Part shown: positions 26,240-35,483 of the stretch, piece by piece
Layout of the letters: every line of letters begins with the position of its first letter
Position numbering within the stretch: the stretch's first letter is position 1
Source: Aerococcus sp.
Lineage (GTDB): Bacteria > Bacillota > Bacilli > Lactobacillales > Aerococcaceae
DNA: 37,438 nucleotides
Assembly: GCA_022768285.1 (NCBI GenBank)
Contig: JALEMJ010000005.1
Span: 1 to 37,438 of the forward strand
Reading direction: 5' to 3'
Program-made: the position numbers and the translations under genes
The notes under the pieces: generated by a model
Databases searched by the model: none
Seen by the model: only the letters and a program-made list of their open reading frames with translations
Told to the model about the DNA's origin: nothing

Positions 26240-26326
26240 TTTTCTCGCCAAATCACACAAAATGGCGAGAAAAAGCTCGCCACTGCTTCATTTTCTCGCC
26301 AAAACAGGGTAATAATGGCGAGAAAA
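26240..26326. repeat. Two tandem inverted repeats with arm TTTTCTCGCCA
   Basis: TTTTCTCGCCA at 26240-26250 pairs with TGGCGAGAAAA at 26263-26273; a second identical pair lies at 26291-26301 and 26316-26326. Loops are 12 and 14 bases. Partial copies occur nearby (GCTCGCCA at 26275-26282 and TTTCCGCCA at 26222-26230). I found no other copy in the window. Confidence 0.9.
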
Positions 26327-26355
26327 TTGTCAAATTTCTACTAATATACTGTATC

Positions 26356-26393
26356 AGACGCTTCTCTGCACGTGCAGAGGGGCGTCTTTTTTA
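26356..26393 (+). terminator. Plus-strand terminator without an upstream gene
   Basis: Arms AGACGC...CTCTGCAC and GTGCAGAG...GCGTCT with a two-base internal mismatch, then T6. It has no T run on the minus strand. No plus-strand gene lies between the rpoBC terminator and this element, so it may end a small RNA. Confidence 0.8.
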
Positions 26394-26419
26394 TGGGCAA
26401 AATTTGATGAACAACCAAA

Positions 26420-26456
26420 GAAACTCGCGCTACCAATTGGTGGCGCGAGTTTCTTG
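26420..26456 (-). terminator. Terminator of the ABC-F gene
   Basis: Stem GAAACTCGCGC/GCGCGAGTTTC with a palindromic loop (CACCAATTGGTA on the minus strand), followed by TTT. It directly follows the ABC-F stop. Confidence 0.7.
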
Positions 26457-28412
26457 TTAGTCATCGAGTGCCAGGCTCTTAGTTTCCCATTCGTCGAGCG
26501 TGGTATCGTATTCGGTTTTGAGATCGTTGAGCTGGGTGTTCAAGTCGTTCAGTTTGCCGGTATCGTTGAGGTTCGCCGGTTCGACCATTTCCGCTTCAAC
26601 CGCCTGGATTTTGGCTTCCAGTTCATCAATGTGAGTTTCCAATTTTTCAATATCGCGTTTCAACTTGCGATCCTGCTTGCGTTTTGCTTTGTCATCGAGA
26701 TAGCTCTGCTTGGTGTCGGTGGTTTCGACAGGTTGTTTTGAGACTTCCACGCCGTTTTCTTCCTGCAGTGCGGCTTCGCGTTCAGCCTGTTCTTGTTTCT
26801 TGGCGACGTAGTAATCGTAATCGCCGAGGTAGAGCGTGCTACCGTCGCTATCCAGTTCCAGTACTGCGGTTGCAATGCGGTTGATGAAATAGCGGTCGTG
26901 GCTCACGAAGAGAATCGTGCCATCGAAGTTAATCAGCGCATTCTCGAGCACTTCCTTGGAATCGATGTCCAGGTGATTGGTCGGTTCATCGAGGAGCAGC
27001 GTGTTATCGTGTTTCATCGCGAGTTTAGCGAGTTCGAGGCGTGCTTTTTCGCCCCCGCTTAATGCAGCGACAGGTTTCATCACATCATCACCGGTAAAGA
27101 GGAAGCTCCCGAGTAGCGAGCGGATGATCACTTCGTTATAGGTCGGGTGCTCGTCCCAGAGTTCGTGCAGCACGTTCTTCTTGGAGTGGAGGTTGCCGAG
27201 TTCCTGGTCGTAGTAGCCGATCTCAACATTTGTACCGTAAGTGATATCACCGTGGATGGGAGGCAGGCGCTTGATTAACGTCTTCAGCAACGTTGATTTA
27301 CCGATCCCGTTCGGTCCGACAATCGCAATGGCGTTCTGTTTCCTGAGGTCGAGGTTGATTGGTGCGGAGACGATGTCACCATCGTAGCCGATCGCGAGGT
27401 TATCAGTGTGAATGACGACGTTCCCACTCGTTTTATCCGCATAGAAGCGGATGTATGGTGATTTTTCATCCTGTTTTGGTTTTTCAATCTTCGTCATTTT
27501 TTCCAGTTGTTTGCGTCGGCTCTGTGCCATTTTCGTTGTTGAGGCGCGGACGAGATTACGGCTGACGTAGTCTTCCAGCTTTGCGATTTCTTTCTGTTGT
27601 TTTTCGTATGCTTTTTCAGCAGAAGCGAGGCGCACCTGGCGTTCTTTCAAATAGAAGCTATAGTTACCAGCGTAGCGTTCCAGACCGCTGTGCGACATTT
27701 CTAGCGTTTCGTTCGTCACTTTGTCTAGGAAATAGCGGTCGTGGCTAACGATCAATAGGGCACCCGGATAACTTTTCAAGTAATTCTCCAACCAAGTCAA
27801 GGTGTCGATATCCAGATGGTTGGTCGGTTCGTCCAAAATCAGCAAGTCGCACTTCTCCAACAATACCTTAGCGAGGGCGAGGCGGGTGCGCTGCCCGCCG
27901 GAGAGATCGCGCACGTGTTGATCCCACATCTCAGGTGGGAATTGGAAACCGTTCAGCACCATGCGAATTTCGGATTCGTAGCTGTAGGCATTGCGCCGCG
28001 CCAATGTTTCCTGAATGCGATCGTATGTGTTCAATGCTTCTTGAAAGGCTTCACTCTCAGGATTTTCGCTCAACGCCGCCATTTGATTCGACACATCTTC
28101 TGCCTGCGTGAGCAATTGTTTGACATCGTCGAACGCGCTCTCGACTTCTTCATAGACGGTACGCGTCGGATCAATACTATCGACGGTTGCATGCTGATCC
28201 ATATAGGCGAGGCGCATCTGTTTCGCGCGCGAGATGTCCCCCTCGTCCGGCGCTTCCTCGCCAGCAATCATTTTCAGTAGAGTGGATTTACCTACGCCGT
28301 TGCGACCGACCAGCGCGATGCGACTATTATCTTGAATACTTAAGGAAATATCGGAGAACAGCACCTCAGAGCCGAAGCGGCGCTCTAGATGGTTGCCTTG
28401 TAACAGAATCAT
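26457..28412 (-). CDS. ydiF: ABC-F family translation-associated ATPase (YdiF type)
   Basis: A 651-residue soluble protein with two ABC domains in tandem and no membrane segment. Domain 1 has Walker A GRNGVGKST, signature LSGGQRTRLALAKVLL and Walker B LLILDEPTNHLDI; domain 2 has GPNGIGKST, LSGGEKARLELAKLAM and LLLDEPTNHLDID. A charged linker (SRRKQLEKMTKIEKPKQDEK) and a C-terminal coiled coil (about 560-640) complete the ABC-F layout. Such proteins bind the ribosomal E site. The ATG 28412 is preferred, with AAAGGA upstream; the ATG at 28445 lacks a ribosome-binding site. It diverges from rex, as ydiF lies near rex in Bacillus. An antibiotic-resistance role cannot be inferred. Confidence 0.9.
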   Translation of the reverse strand: MILLQGNHLERRFGSEVLFSDISLSIQDNSRIALVGRNGVGKSTLLKMIAGEEAPDEGDISRAKQMRLAYMDQHATVDSIDPTRTVYEEVESAFDDVKQLLTQAEDVSNQMAALSENPESEAFQEALNTYDRIQETLARRNAYSYESEIRMVLNGFQFPPEMWDQHVRDLSGGQRTRLALAKVLLEKCDLLILDEPTNHLDIDTLTWLENYLKSYPGALLIVSHDRYFLDKVTNETLEMSHSGLERYAGNYSFYLKERQVRLASAEKAYEKQQKEIAKLEDYVSRNLVRASTTKMAQSRRKQLEKMTKIEKPKQDEKSPYIRFYADKTSGNVVIHTDNLAIGYDGDIVSAPINLDLRKQNAIAIVGPNGIGKSTLLKTLIKRLPPIHGDITYGTNVEIGYYDQELGNLHSKKNVLHELWDEHPTYNEVIIRSLLGSFLFTGDDVMKPVAALSGGEKARLELAKLAMKHDNTLLLDEPTNHLDIDSKEVLENALINFDGTILFVSHDRYFINRIATAVLELDSDGSTLYLGDYDYYVAKKQEQAEREAALQEENGVEVSKQPVETTDTKQSYLDDKAKRKQDRKLKRDIEKLETHIDELEAKIQAVEAEMVEPANLNDTGKLNDLNTQLNDLKTEYDTTLDEWETKSLALDD

Positions 28413-28466
28413 GAATTTTTTCCTTTCTTTTTCGTTCTTTTTCATCTTAGCACAGGAATTTGTGAT

Positions 28467-28472
28467 ATCATA
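28467..28472 (-). promoter_or_regulatory. Possible -10 box of the ABC-F gene
   Basis: On the minus strand TATGAT, 55 bases before the start codon. The -35 match is poor. Two CAGCTGT copies lie just upstream (about 28479-28508). Confidence 0.35.
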
Positions 28473-28583
28473 GCCTGTGACAGCTGTAACAATACACCAG
28501 CTGTACAGCCGTCGAGCGTTGCGATTATCGGAATGAAATCGGATGCGAAACGCAAAAAGAATTCAAAATATCGAGTGAAACTT

Positions 28584-28613
28584 TTGGCGATTTAATCACA
28601 AACCTGGTACAAT
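28584..28613 (+). promoter_or_regulatory. Promoter for rex
   Basis: TTGGCG (28584-28589), an 18-base spacer and TACAAT (28608-28613) preceded by TGG (extended -10). I see no convincing Rex operator here. Confidence 0.6.
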
Positions 28614-28647
28614 AAGCATAAGCATTAAACTTGAGAGGAGAATCGTG

Positions 28648-29292
28648 ATGCCGAAGATACCTAAAGCCACTGCAAAACGTCTACCCCTGTACTACCGCTA
28701 TTTGCGTTCGTTTGCGGATATGGGCACGAAGCGCATTTCATCGCGTGAATTGAGCGATGCGGTCAAGGTCGACAGCGCGACGATACGTCGAGATTTTTCA
28801 CATTTCGGGACGCTCGGCAAGCGTGGCTACGGCTACGACGTCGAAAAACTGACTGACTTTTTCAATAAACAGCTCTACCGTGAGGCCTTGACCACGGTCG
28901 GATTGATCGGCGTGGGCCATTTAGGCAATGCGCTTATTCACTACAACTTCAAAAAGAGCAACAGTGTACGCATCGGCGCTGGCTTTGATGTGAATGAAGA
29001 ATTGATTGGAACCGTGCAAAACGGGGTGCCGATCTATTCAATAGATGATTTAGTAGATACATTGCAGGATATGGCGATCAAGATTGTGATTCTGACCGTT
29101 CCAGAACAGAACGTGCAGGATGTCGTCGATCGTCTGAAGGATACCGACGTTGAAGGTATTTTGAACTTTACGCCGGCACGTCTAGAGGTTCCAGAAGAGA
29201 TGTTCGTACAGAACGTCGACTTGGCGAATGAACTGCAGACGTTGATTTACTACATTGGTGTGAAACATCAGAGCGAACAGGATACCGATTAA
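28648..29292 (+). CDS. rex: Redox-sensing transcriptional repressor Rex
   Basis: A 214-residue NADH/NAD+-sensing repressor. The N-terminal winged helix (residues 10-75) includes SRELSDAVKVDSATIRRDFS and the wing GKRGYGYDV. The Rossmann domain starts at VGLIGVGHLGNAL. The C-terminal swapped helix reads VDLANELQTLIYYI. Rex represses fermentation and redox genes when NAD+ is high and is released by NADH; nox in this window is a natural candidate target, though I saw no clear Rex box. The ATG at 28648 is 8 bases after GAGAGGAG, better placed than GTG 28645. A terminator follows. Confidence 0.95.
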   Translation: MPKIPKATAKRLPLYYRYLRSFADMGTKRISSRELSDAVKVDSATIRRDFSHFGTLGKRGYGYDVEKLTDFFNKQLYREALTTVGLIGVGHLGNALIHYNFKKSNSVRIGAGFDVNEELIGTVQNGVPIYSIDDLVDTLQDMAIKIVILTVPEQNVQDVVDRLKDTDVEGILNFTPARLEVPEEMFVQNVDLANELQTLIYYIGVKHQSEQDTD

Positions 29293-29296
29293 ACGA

Positions 29297-29329
29297 AAGC
29301 ACAGTGCGTAATAGACACTGTGCTTTTTT
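29297..29329 (+). terminator. Terminator after rex
   Basis: Arms AAGCACAGTG and CACTGTGCTT, then T6. Confidence 0.9.
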
Positions 29330-29334
29330 GATGT

Positions 29335-29538
29335 TTAGCGATTTTGTTTTTTAAACCAGCGATAGATAGGAATACTCCGAATCAGTTGGACGAAGTTATT
29401 CGTCGCGAATAGCAACCAGATAAAGGTGAAGAAGCCGAAGTCACCATTGGGAGATACGGAGATGATCGCGAAGAAGAGGAACATCACGCCAATTATCGCT
29501 CGCATAAAAATATTCAATAGGATGGCTTTCGATGGCAT
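29335..29538 (-). CDS. ydiK: YdiK-like small membrane protein (DUF4305)
   Basis: A 67-residue protein with two hydrophobic segments (about residues 9-28 and 34-52) and a basic tail (WFKKQNR). The pattern (MRAIIGVMFLFFAI, then FFTFIWLLFATNNFVQLIRSI) and the position between rex and groES match Bacillus YdiK. Function is unknown. Here it is on the opposite strand to rex and groES. The ribosome-binding site is AGAAAGGA. It has its own promoter at 29590-29618. Confidence 0.75.
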   Translation of the reverse strand: MPSKAILLNIFMRAIIGVMFLFFAIISVSPNGDFGFFTFIWLLFATNNFVQLIRSIPIYRWFKKQNR

Positions 29539-29589
29539 AGAGAGTGTTCCTTTCTGTTCGTTCTTTTATTAGAGATAAATTCAAAGTCA

Positions 29590-29618
29590 AGTGTAACGAA
29601 TGCACTTCTAAATTGCAA
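29590..29618 (-). promoter_or_regulatory. Promoter for ydiK
   Basis: On the minus strand TTGCAA (29613-29618), a 17-base spacer and TACACT (29590-29595). Confidence 0.6.
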
Positions 29619-29674
29619 GAATGCGCACTGTTATCGGCTCTGGGCGGGGCTCGGTGAAACTTTTTTGTAAAAAA

Positions 29675-29691
29675 GGTCAAAAAAAGTCAAC
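29675..29691 (+). promoter_or_regulatory. CtsR operator upstream of groESL
   Basis: The direct repeat GGTCAAA-AAA-AGTCAAC matches the CtsR consensus (RGTCAAA-NAN-RGTCAAA) with one deviation at the last base. It lies just upstream of the groESL -35 box. Confidence 0.8.
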
Positions 29692-29698
29692 TTATCTA

Positions 29699-29727
29699 TT
29701 GCAATTCATGAATGGTCGCGTTACTAT
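29699..29727 (+). promoter_or_regulatory. Promoter for groES-groEL
   Basis: TTGCAA (29699-29704), a 17-base spacer and TACTAT (29722-29727); TATAAT three bases later is an alternative with a 20-base spacer. It lies between the CtsR site and the CIRCE element. Confidence 0.7.
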
Positions 29728-29739
29728 AATCAATGTCAA

Positions 29740-29766
29740 TTAGCACTTGAACAATTTGAGTGCTAA
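29740..29766 (+). promoter_or_regulatory. CIRCE element (HrcA operator)
   Basis: TTAGCACTT (29740-29748), a 9-base spacer and GAGTGCTAA (29758-29766), one base off the consensus inverted repeat. It overlaps the transcription start of groESL. Confidence 0.96.
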
Positions 29767-29799
29767 CCGATAAATTGATAAATATGGAGGGAAACATTA

Positions 29800-30072
29800 A
29801 TGTTAAAACCATTGAATGAACGTGTGATCGTACAGGTCAAAGAAGAAGCGGAAGAAAAAACACCTTCCGGTATCGTATTGCCATCTTCTGCCAAAGAAAA
29901 ACCGCAGATCGGTGAGGTTGTTGCAGTGAGCGACGCCACGGAAGATTTTGTACCGAGCGTTCATGTCGGCGACAATGTGCTGTTTGAGAAATTCGCAGGT
30001 AACGAAGTAACTTTCGAAGGCGAGAAGTACTTAATCTTGAAAGAAAAGGATATTGCAGCTGTCGTTGAATAA
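29800..30072 (+). CDS. groES: Co-chaperonin GroES
   Basis: A 90-residue GroES. The start [15 protein letters not shown], the mobile loop ([19 protein letters not shown], about residues 18-36) and the roof and barrel strands ([15 protein letters not shown]) are normal. It forms the heptameric lid of the GroEL folding chamber in the cytoplasm. It is translated from ATG after TGGAGG and is cotranscribed with groEL (50-base gap). Transcription is under CtsR and HrcA control, as the two operators upstream show. Confidence 0.97.
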   Translation: MLKPLNERVIVQVKEEAEEKTPSGIVLPSSAKEKPQIGEVVAVSDATEDFVPSVHVGDNVLFEKFAGNEVTFEGEKYLILKEKDIAAVVE

Positions 30073-30104
30073 TCCTTCGCATACACGATGACATCATCTA
30101 GTAA

Positions 30105-31748
<1,644 letters not shown>

Positions 31749-31780
31749 TCACTGACTAAATAAGATAAAATAAACGCACA

Positions 31781-31818
31781 AATAAGCAACGGTGTCTGAC
31801 ATCGTCGCTTATTTTTTG
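31781..31818 (+). terminator. Terminator of groESL
   Basis: Outer arms AATAAGC (31781-31787) and GCTTATT (31807-31813) with inner pairing, then T6. Confidence 0.8.
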
Positions 31819-31825
31819 TATACAA

Positions 31826-31861
31826 AAAGCGCAGGGCCTATCGAGATGTGGCCCTGCGCTT
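31826..31861 (-). terminator. Terminator of the UPF0291 gene
   Basis: On the minus strand AAGCGCAGGGCC, an 11-base loop, GGCCCTGCGCTT and then T5. It directly follows the minus-strand gene. Confidence 0.9.
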
Positions 31862-31888
31862 CGCCTTTGTCCGATCACAACCTGTAAA

Positions 31889-32134
31889 TCAGTCTTGATC
31901 CGGTTTGCGCGGGTGTTTGTGCTTTTCTTTTTCCTGTTTGAGTTTATCCGGTGTAATGTCATTGCCGTCCTTGTCGACAACTTTGGTATTCATCAGCACT
32001 GATTTGAAGTTCGCGCGGAACTGCTTGAGGTACGCCTGACGCAATTCTTGCTGTTCTTTTTTCTCTTCAGTGGTCAGCGTACCTTCTTTTTGCTTCTTGG
32101 CGAGTTCATTGATACGTGGTAATAATTCGTCCAT
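31889..32134 (-). CDS. ynzC: UPF0291 (DUF896, YnzC-like) protein
   Basis: An 81-residue cytoplasmic protein of the UPF0291 family. The family pattern MDELLPRINELAKKQKEG, LTTEEKKEQQELRQAYLKQF and FRANFKSVLMNTKVVD is clear; it forms a helical hairpin. The lysine-rich C-terminal tail (KLKQEKEKHKHPRKPDQD) is variable. ATG 32134 is chosen, with CAGGAGGG 6 bases before it; an upstream ATG at 32188 is unlikely. The biological role is not established. It diverges from tsaB. Confidence 0.85.
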   Translation of the reverse strand: MDELLPRINELAKKQKEGTLTTEEKKEQQELRQAYLKQFRANFKSVLMNTKVVDKDGNDITPDKLKQEKEKHKHPRKPDQD

Positions 32135-32164
32135 TATAGCCCTCCTGACTGTACATGTCTGTTG

Positions 32165-32193
32165 TAGCATAGCACAATCACGCACCATCTGAA
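32165..32193 (-). promoter_or_regulatory. Promoter for the UPF0291 gene
   Basis: On the minus strand TTTCAG, a 17-base spacer and TATGCT preceded by TGC (extended -10). It is back to back with the tsaB promoter. Confidence 0.5.
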
Positions 32194-32203
32194 AAGCTGA
32201 CGC

Positions 32204-32233
32204 GTTGTCACAGTAGGGCGGATTTGATAGAAT
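32204..32233 (+). promoter_or_regulatory. Promoter for tsaB-rimI-tsaD
   Basis: TTGTCA (32204-32209), an 18-base spacer and TAGAAT (32228-32233), 38 bases before the tsaB start. Confidence 0.7.
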
Positions 32234-32270
32234 AGATAGTAATTTTCAAGCATGTGAGGGAGGCATCGTG

Positions 32271-33023
32271 GTGAAAAGTTTAGTACTAGATACGTCTGAT
32301 ACAGCGATGAGTATCGCATTGGTGACGTATGAATCGGCGCGTGAAGACGGCACGGTATGCGCTGAAACCCTGACCAATACGAAGATTAAACATTCGAAAC
32401 AGCTCGTGCCTCTCGTGAACCAGTTGATGACAGCTGTGAACTGGACGCCGGAACAGCTCGGTGAAGTCATCGTGACGAAGGGACCGGGCTCATACACGGG
32501 ACTCCGCATTGGCGTGACGTTTGCGAAAATGCTTGCGAGTGATCTGGATATTGCACTCTACAGCTTGTCCTCGCTCGCCGCACTAACGGCGAATGTCTCC
32601 GCAGCGAATGCGCGTATTTATACCTTTTTTGATGCCCGTAGACGCACGGTATTCGGTGGTGCGTATCAGAAGCAGGGCCAGCAGTTAGAGACACTATCGG
32701 AGGGATACTATTCCTTCGATGACTGGTTGGATCAGGTGGTCGAGGAAACAGCTGATCTGGATACCGTTTATTTCATCAGCCCAGCGATTGCGGACTACGA
32801 AGATGCGATTATGGCGCGCTTGGGTTCACGCGCGGTATGCATGCGCGGTTTAGAAAGCGTAGTGCAGGCGTCGCGGTTTTACCGTTTACCACTCACACTG
32901 GAGGATGCGGATACGTTCATCCCGACGTACTTGAAACAATCCGAAGCGGAAGAGCAGTGGGGCGCAGCGCATCCGAACGATGCCGCGCGAGAGGACGGCC
33001 AGTACGTTGAGTGGGTGGATTAA
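32271..33023 (+). CDS. tsaB: tRNA t6A biosynthesis protein TsaB
   Basis: A 250-residue ASKHA-fold protein. The N-terminus LVLDTSDTAMSIALV and the segment TKGPGSYTGLRIGVTFAK are diagnostic. TsaB dimerises with TsaD and, with TsaE and TsaC, makes the t6A37 modification of ANN-decoding tRNAs. The start is GTG 32271, 7 bases after GGGAGG; the adjacent GTG 32268 is possible but too close to the ribosome-binding site. Its end overlaps rimI by 17 bases. The operon tsaB-rimI-tsaD is conserved across Firmicutes. Confidence 0.93.
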   Translation: MKSLVLDTSDTAMSIALVTYESAREDGTVCAETLTNTKIKHSKQLVPLVNQLMTAVNWTPEQLGEVIVTKGPGSYTGLRIGVTFAKMLASDLDIALYSLSSLAALTANVSAANARIYTFFDARRRTVFGGAYQKQGQQLETLSEGYYSFDDWLDQVVEETADLDTVYFISPAIADYEDAIMARLGSRAVCMRGLESVVQASRFYRLPLTLEDADTFIPTYLKQSEAEEQWGAAHPNDAAREDGQYVEWVD

Positions 33024-33606
33024 ACACCTCAAGCATAATCTCCAGCAGCTAAAGACTAACTTCCAAAAGCGCTGGGGACAGTTTACAGAACCGCAACTAT
33101 ATAAGCGATTAACCCTCGAACAGTCGATGTTCACCTTGGCTAATGATGATATACTCCAGTTGACGCTTTCCAACGCCTCCCTACCGGTGATCGATGCGAT
33201 GGTGGCACTCGAATATCGAGCGTATGATGACAAGGTCATGTGGCAGCAGATGGATTTTTTCAATGATCTTGTCCTGCACCCACGCACCTTTTATATTCAA
33301 GGCTTTATCGCGGGTGAATTGGTGGGCTTTATCGGCTGTCGTCAGGATGCGAAGGATATGCATATTTCAAATTTCGCGGTATTACCCGAGCGCCAAGGAC
33401 AGGGCATTGGAACGATTCTTCTGGATCAAGCGCTCGCGCAATTGCCTGCGATTGATCGTGCGTGTGTTACATTGGAAGCCCGTGTCACGAATCGCTCGGC
33501 ACAGCGTTTTTATCGCCATCACGGTTTTGAAGTGGTCGAGCGATTGACGGATTATTATACGGATGATCACGAAGATGCGCTTCTCATGCGCATGTGCACT
33601 AAATAG
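33007..33606 (+). CDS. rimI: RimI-type N-acetyltransferase with N-terminal extension
   Basis: A GNAT protein whose C-terminal 145 residues match RimI: LEYRAYDD, acetyl-CoA loop [18 protein letters not shown] and the family's end ([28 protein letters not shown]). RimI acetylates the N-terminus of ribosomal protein S18. The first ~55 residues are extra (basic, [21 protein letters not shown]). I chose TTG 33007, 9 bases after GAGAGGA; ATG 32980 is an alternative, and a start inside the gene near 33127 would give a standard-length RimI. It overlaps the tsaB end, and tsaD follows after 16 bases. Confidence 0.85.
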   Translation: MSGWIKHLKHNLQQLKTNFQKRWGQFTEPQLYKRLTLEQSMFTLANDDILQLTLSNASLPVIDAMVALEYRAYDDKVMWQQMDFFNDLVLHPRTFYIQGFIAGELVGFIGCRQDAKDMHISNFAVLPERQGQGIGTILLDQALAQLPAIDRACVTLEARVTNRSAQRFYRHHGFEVVERLTDYYTDDHEDALLMRMCTK

Positions 33607-33622
33607 GAAAGGAAGCAGCAGT

Positions 33623-34645
33623 GTGGCAACAATTTTAGCAATTGAATCGAGTTGTGACGAGACGTCAGCGGCCGTCATTCAGGACGGGCGGATGATTCTA
33701 TCCCACATCATCGCTACCCAGATTAAAAGTCATATGCGATTCGGGGGTGTGGTACCAGAAGTCGCCGGTCGTCACCATGTTGAAAAGATCAGTCAGGTCA
33801 TCGACAAAGCGATGGCTGATTCAGGACTGTCGTGGAATGCGATCGATGCGATTGCGGTCACAAAAGGCCCGGGACTCGTGGGTTCATTGCTGATTGGCAT
33901 TACCGCCGCCAAAACCTTAGCATTCACACACCACAAACCGCTGATCGGTACCGATCACATTGCGGGCCATATCTACGCGAATCAGTTGGTGGAGCCTTTC
34001 CAGTTCCCACTCATGGCACTCGTGGTCAGCGGTGGGCACACCGAATTGATATACATGCCGGAAGATGGCGTGTTCGAACCGATCGGCGAAACGCGCGACG
34101 ATGCGGTCGGCGAGGCTTATGATAAGGTCGGACGCGTATTGAATCTGCCCTATCCCGGTGGCAAAAAGATGGATGAACTCGCACAGATCGGTGAGGATAC
34201 TTACAACTATCCACGCCCGATGATTGCGGAAGATAACTTCGATTTCAGTTTCAGCGGGTTGAAGTCAGCGGTCATTAACCACCAGCACAATGCGGACCAG
34301 CGCGGTGAAACACTGGTCCAAGAAAACATTGCGGCGAGCTTCCAAGCGGCTGTGGTCGAAACGCTCGTCACGAAAACTATGCGTGCTATTGAGCGACATC
34401 CTGTGAAACAGCTCGTTCTAGCAGGTGGTGTAGCTGCGAATTCAGGACTAAGACAGGGACTCAAAGACGCCTTAGAATCCACGCATCCCGATGTCAAACT
34501 ATCAATCCCACCGCTCAAACTCTGCGGCGATAATGCGGCCATGATCGGCGCATACGCCGATACGCAGTACAGACACGGTGAGTTTTCCGATCTGATGTTG
34601 GATGCGATACCGGGATTGGATATCGAAGACTCATCGCTGAAATAG
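33623..34645 (+). CDS. tsaD: tRNA N6-threonylcarbamoyladenosine synthase catalytic subunit TsaD
   Basis: A 340-residue ASKHA protein. The N-terminus [16 protein letters not shown], the iron-binding HIAGH motif ([11 protein letters not shown]), [11 protein letters not shown] and the later SFSGLKSAV and [12 protein letters not shown] segments identify it. TsaD transfers the threonylcarbamoyl group onto A37 of tRNA with TsaB. I chose GTG 33623, following GGAAAGGAAGC; the frame is open back to 33563 inside rimI, but no better start is seen. Last gene of the operon. Confidence 0.95.
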   Translation: MATILAIESSCDETSAAVIQDGRMILSHIIATQIKSHMRFGGVVPEVAGRHHVEKISQVIDKAMADSGLSWNAIDAIAVTKGPGLVGSLLIGITAAKTLAFTHHKPLIGTDHIAGHIYANQLVEPFQFPLMALVVSGGHTELIYMPEDGVFEPIGETRDDAVGEAYDKVGRVLNLPYPGGKKMDELAQIGEDTYNYPRPMIAEDNFDFSFSGLKSAVINHQHNADQRGETLVQENIAASFQAAVVETLVTKTMRAIERHPVKQLVLAGGVAANSGLRQGLKDALESTHPDVKLSIPPLKLCGDNAAMIGAYADTQYRHGEFSDLMLDAIPGLDIEDSSLK

Positions 34646-34693
34646 GTTGCTCGCCATATTTAGCTGATGAAAAAAATGTCAAAGGCACAAAGA

Positions 34694-34721
34694 GAAAATC
34701 AAAGACCTGATTTCCTTTTTT
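34694..34721 (+). terminator. Probable terminator of the tsaB-rimI-tsaD operon
   Basis: GAAAATCA (34694-34701) pairs with TGATTTCC (34708-34715) with one mismatch, then T6. The stem is A+T-rich, so efficiency is uncertain. Confidence 0.55.
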
Positions 34722-34807
34722 CGCTTAATTGTGAAAAAATAAAAAGATTGATTTTAACATAACTGTCAGATTGGCTGCCTGTTATATCGTATTTAGTCAT
34801 GTTAAGC

Positions 34808-34848
34808 AGTGACGCTTTGTAAGGACGAAGCGCCACTGTTTTTTTATG
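34808..34848 (+). terminator. Second terminator, upstream of the DUF1659 module
   Basis: Arms CAGTGACGCTT and AAGCGCCACTG (one bulge or mismatch) around a 10-base loop, then T7. It insulates the accessory module from upstream transcription, or ends a short transcript beginning after the tsaD terminator. ATGGGCAAAATTT follows, as after the terminator at 26356-26393. Confidence 0.82.
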
Positions 34849-34866
34849 GGCAAAATTTCCGGTTAA

Positions 34867-34891
34867 CGTTTCAGCTCTCACATCGTTTATA
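34867..34891 (+). promoter_or_regulatory. Candidate promoter of the accessory module
   Basis: CGTTT (34867-34871), GCTC (34874-34877), CA (34879-34880) and then ATCGTTTATA (34882-34891) make a two-part motif that recurs before the sigma factor gene (36657-36682). As a SigA promoter it could be read as TTAACG (34863-34868), 17 bases, TTTATA (34886-34891), so the sigma class is not settled. Confidence 0.5.
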
Positions 34892-34943
34892 GGGGTGTAG
34901 ATGATCGATCGCTACAAACAATAACCACAATGGAGGAATGACC

Positions 34944-35141
34944 ATGAAAACATTTGAACAAGCCAATCTGGCATTAATGAGCGAAAACGAGGATACCAAG
35001 AAGCGTACCCGCCTGCAGTTGAACAATGTGAAGGAAGCGCTCGATGAACAGGCCGCCGAAGCGATCTTCGGTGCGATCGAAACCCTTGTCGCTGATCCAG
35101 TTGTCGATAAGACACAGACCGTCACTTACCGCTTCAATTAA
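34944..35141 (+). CDS. DUF1659-family small protein
   Basis: A 65-residue protein resembling DUF1659: N-terminal strand ANLALMSENEDTKKRTRLQLNN, a helical middle (DEQAAEAIFGAIETLVAD) and a C-terminal strand (TQTVTYRFN). Function is unknown. DUF1659 genes are often paired with DUF2922 genes in Firmicutes, as here. ATG 34944 lies 7 bases after GGAGG; ATG 34938 is too close. It is the first gene of the module; DUF2922 follows after 15 bases. No signal peptide or membrane segment. Confidence 0.75.
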   Translation: MKTFEQANLALMSENEDTKKRTRLQLNNVKEALDEQAAEAIFGAIETLVADPVVDKTQTVTYRFN

Positions 35142-35156
35142 TAGGAGGACTAACCG

Positions 35157-35438
35157 ATGGAGAAACAACTCGAATTACAATTCAACGCCACTGATGGCAA
35201 GATGAAGAAAATTGTCATCCGCAACCCGAAACCGGACATCGATCAGGAAACGGCGAAGAACGCGATGACTACCATTCAAGCACAGGATGCATTCGTCGAT
35301 GACAAGGGCCAACACCCGTACCACGAATTGCGCCGCGCCGTCTACATCACGCGTCAGGTTGACGAAGTGTTCGAAGCACCGAAAGCCGCGAAACCGGACA
35401 GTGATGCCTCGGACGCTGAAGATCCGTCAGAGGCATAA
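35157..35438 (+). CDS. DUF2922-family protein
   Basis: A 93-residue protein with the DUF2922 pattern: LELQFNATDGKMKKIVIRNPKPDIDQETAKNAM (in two pieces, residues 5-37), then AFVDDKGQHPYHELRRAVYITRQVDEVF. The C-terminal 20 residues are an acidic, disordered tail (KPDSDASDAEDPSEA) not typical of the short family members. Function is unknown. It shares an operon with the DUF1659 gene. Its stop codon lies in the loop of a small perfect hairpin (GTCAGAG/CTCTGAC), and a terminator follows before the next gene. Confidence 0.8.
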   Translation: MEKQLELQFNATDGKMKKIVIRNPKPDIDQETAKNAMTTIQAQDAFVDDKGQHPYHELRRAVYITRQVDEVFEAPKAAKPDSDASDAEDPSEA

Positions 35439-35451
35439 TCTCTGACGATGC

Positions 35452-35483
35452 GCGCTCTAGAAGCTATTTCTGGAGCGCTTTTT
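35452..35483 (+). terminator. Internal terminator in the accessory module
   Basis: GCGCTC (35452-35457) pairs with GAGCGC (35473-35478), with inner AGAA/TTTCT pairing, followed by T5. It lies between the DUF2922 gene and the membrane/coiled-coil gene and could lower expression of the downstream holin and hydrolase genes. Confidence 0.8.

Larger units (their letters stand above)
25955..26456. other. 500-base gene-free region with structured sequence
   Basis: No credible gene on either strand. It holds the comC promoter and leader hairpin (minus strand), two tandem inverted repeats (26240-26326), a plus-strand terminator (26356-26393) and the ABC-F gene terminator (26420-26455). The individual elements are listed separately. 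Confidence 0.7.

Noticed and set aside
26222-26326. CRISPR array
   Set aside because: The repeated units are inverted pairs with short arms, not direct repeats with regular spacers, and no cas gene is near.
28561-28640. Rex autoregulatory operator before rex
   Set aside because: No TTGTGA...TCACAA palindrome with the right spacing; only an isolated half-site is seen.
34699-34881. A 60-codon minus-strand frame in the spacer before the DUF1659 gene
   Set aside because: It runs through a plus-strand terminator and the candidate promoter, has no ribosome-binding site and no recognisable sequence.
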